A stretch of DNA of 6,364 nucleotides from Candidatus Woesearchaeota archaeon (GTDB lineage: Archaea; Nanobdellota; Nanobdellia; SCGC-AAA011-G17; GW2011-AR17), in assembly GCA_016211095.1 (NCBI GenBank), contig JACQSW010000064.1, positions 1-6,364 on the forward strand, given 5' to 3'. The notes under the pieces are model-generated. The model saw only the letters and a program-made list of their open reading frames with translations, did no database searches and was not told the origin of the DNA. This document shows positions 5,730 through 6,364 of this stretch, piece by piece; within the stretch, counting starts at the first letter, position 1, and each line of letters opens with the position of its first letter. The position numbers were made by a program, and so were the translations under genes.

Positions 5730-6364
5730 CAAACGTTTTGTATAAGGGGCAGTTTTTGTAGCTATCTTTTTTTGAATAGTGCCTCTTTGCATGCTCAACG
5801 ATAAGGGCGTGGTATTCTTGGTACAATGCTAAATCGTTTGGAAGGTTTTTTTCAAATAAGCTCTTGATGGCATCATACTCTTCTTCTTTTTTTATGAGTT
5901 TTAAGTTGGAAAATATTCTTCGAGTATAAGCATCAATCACAAAGGTTTGAACCTTAAAGGCGTAAAGTAACATAGAGTCTGCTGTTTCTTTGCCAACGCC
6001 CCACACGCTTAATAGTTCTTCTCTCGTTGGCGTTCTTCCTTTGAGGGAAAGATAAAATTTTGTGAACAATTTTACCTTTTTTGCTTTTTGGTTGAAATAG
6101 CCAGCTGGCTTCAAAGCAGTTTTTAATTTTTCAATATCCAAACTGTCCATGCATTCCGGATTTAACGCGTTCAACATCTTAAGATTCAACAACGCCTTTT
6201 CTGCCTGAACCCAGCTAGTATTTTGCGTTGCGATGGCTCCTATGCAGATTTCAAATTTTTGGTTTTTTGTTTTAGGATAAGAATAGTCTTTAGGATGGTA
6301 ACCCTTAACAATTCCTGTTTTTGTCGGGTTTTCTCCCTTGCAGCCTAGCAAAGGCCACCAGCCC
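5719..6364 (-). CDS. HhH-GPD DNA glycosylase, endonuclease III superfamily, MagIII-like (5' end beyond right edge)
   Basis: A base-excision repair enzyme predicted to remove damaged (probably alkylated) bases. The frame is open to the right edge, and its first visible residues (GWWP) match the conserved GWWP block near the N terminus of this family, so the true start lies outside. Next come FEICIGAIATQNTSW (the conserved QNTxW helix), the helix-hairpin-helix LLSVWGVGKETA (nt 6012-5980) and VIDAYTRRIF, with the catalytic Asp at nt 5934-5932. In GVGKETA a Glu occupies the position of the endonuclease III lyase Lys (GVGRKTA), pointing to a monofunctional glycosylase like Helicobacter MagIII. The C-terminal Fe-S loop is degenerate: HYSKKDSYKNCPLYKTF keeps one Cys of four, again as in MagIII. 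About 30 residues separate GWWP from FEICIGAI, longer than in bacterial relatives. An in-frame TTG at 6351 is an internal Leu codon. The substrate is not determined. Confidence 0.88.
   Translation of the reverse strand, partial: GWWPLLGCKGENPTKTGIVKGYHPKDYSYPKTKNQKFEICIGAIATQNTSWVQAEKALLNLKMLNALNPECMDSLDIEKLKTALKPAGYFNQKAKKVKLFTKFYLSLKGRTPTREELLSVWGVGKETADSMLLYAFKVQTFVIDAYTRRIFSNLKLIKKEEEYDAIKSLFEKNLPNDLALYQEYHALIVEHAKRHYSKKDSYKNCPLYKTFVKK

Noticed and set aside
6349..6351. TTG as start of the DNA glycosylase
   Set aside because: The frame continues upstream as GWWP, a conserved block of the family, so this is an internal leucine and the gene runs out of the window.
1..6364. CRISPR arrays, insertion sequences, tRNA/rRNA genes, attachment sites
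   Set aside because: No regularly spaced direct repeats, transposase-like reading, terminal inverted repeats, or tRNA cloverleaf features were seen on either strand by eye.

Overview
The window looks like AT-rich, compactly packed archaeal DNA. The leucyl-tRNA synthetase at the left edge has archaeal/eukaryal-type sequence around its HIGH and editing motifs. Two minus-strand genes are preceded by archaeal BRE+TATA elements (TTTATATA cores), and the longest gene is a secreted, membrane-anchored Ig-fold protein of the kind often called an archaeal S-layer protein. Tight spacing and several unrecognised small genes would suit a small-genome (DPANN-like) lineage, but that placement is inference.

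Left half, all minus strand: the N-terminal part of leuS (cut by the window edge) with its own near-leaderless promoter; a leucine/branched-chain amino acid dehydrogenase ending in an oligo-T tract; and, 5 bp upstream of the dehydrogenase start, a 641-residue secreted beta-sandwich protein with an N-terminal signal peptide and a C-terminal membrane anchor. The secreted protein and the dehydrogenase are probably co-transcribed from a promoter in the roughly 195 bp divergent control region (about 3918-4112).

Right half, plus strand: a three-gene operon with 4-bp and overlapping junctions. It holds an unrecognised alpha/beta protein of about 167 residues, a signal peptidase II homologue (LspA) with the expected active-site motifs, and an unrecognised protein of about 232 residues with a helical N-terminal half and a glycine-punctuated beta-rich C-terminal half. 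It runs head-to-tail into a minus-strand HhH-GPD DNA glycosylase of the endonuclease III superfamily (MagIII-like), whose 5' end lies beyond the right edge. The two convergent genes overlap by 11 bp.

The parts most worth a second look are the LspA homologue in an archaeal setting, with two unknown proteins in its operon and a surface protein diverging from the same control region; a Bacillus-type leucine dehydrogenase with a mixed substrate-pocket signature; and the glycosylase that has lost most of its Fe-S ligands. No RNA gene, CRISPR array, insertion sequence or integration site was seen. No gene inside the window shows a frameshift or internal stop.
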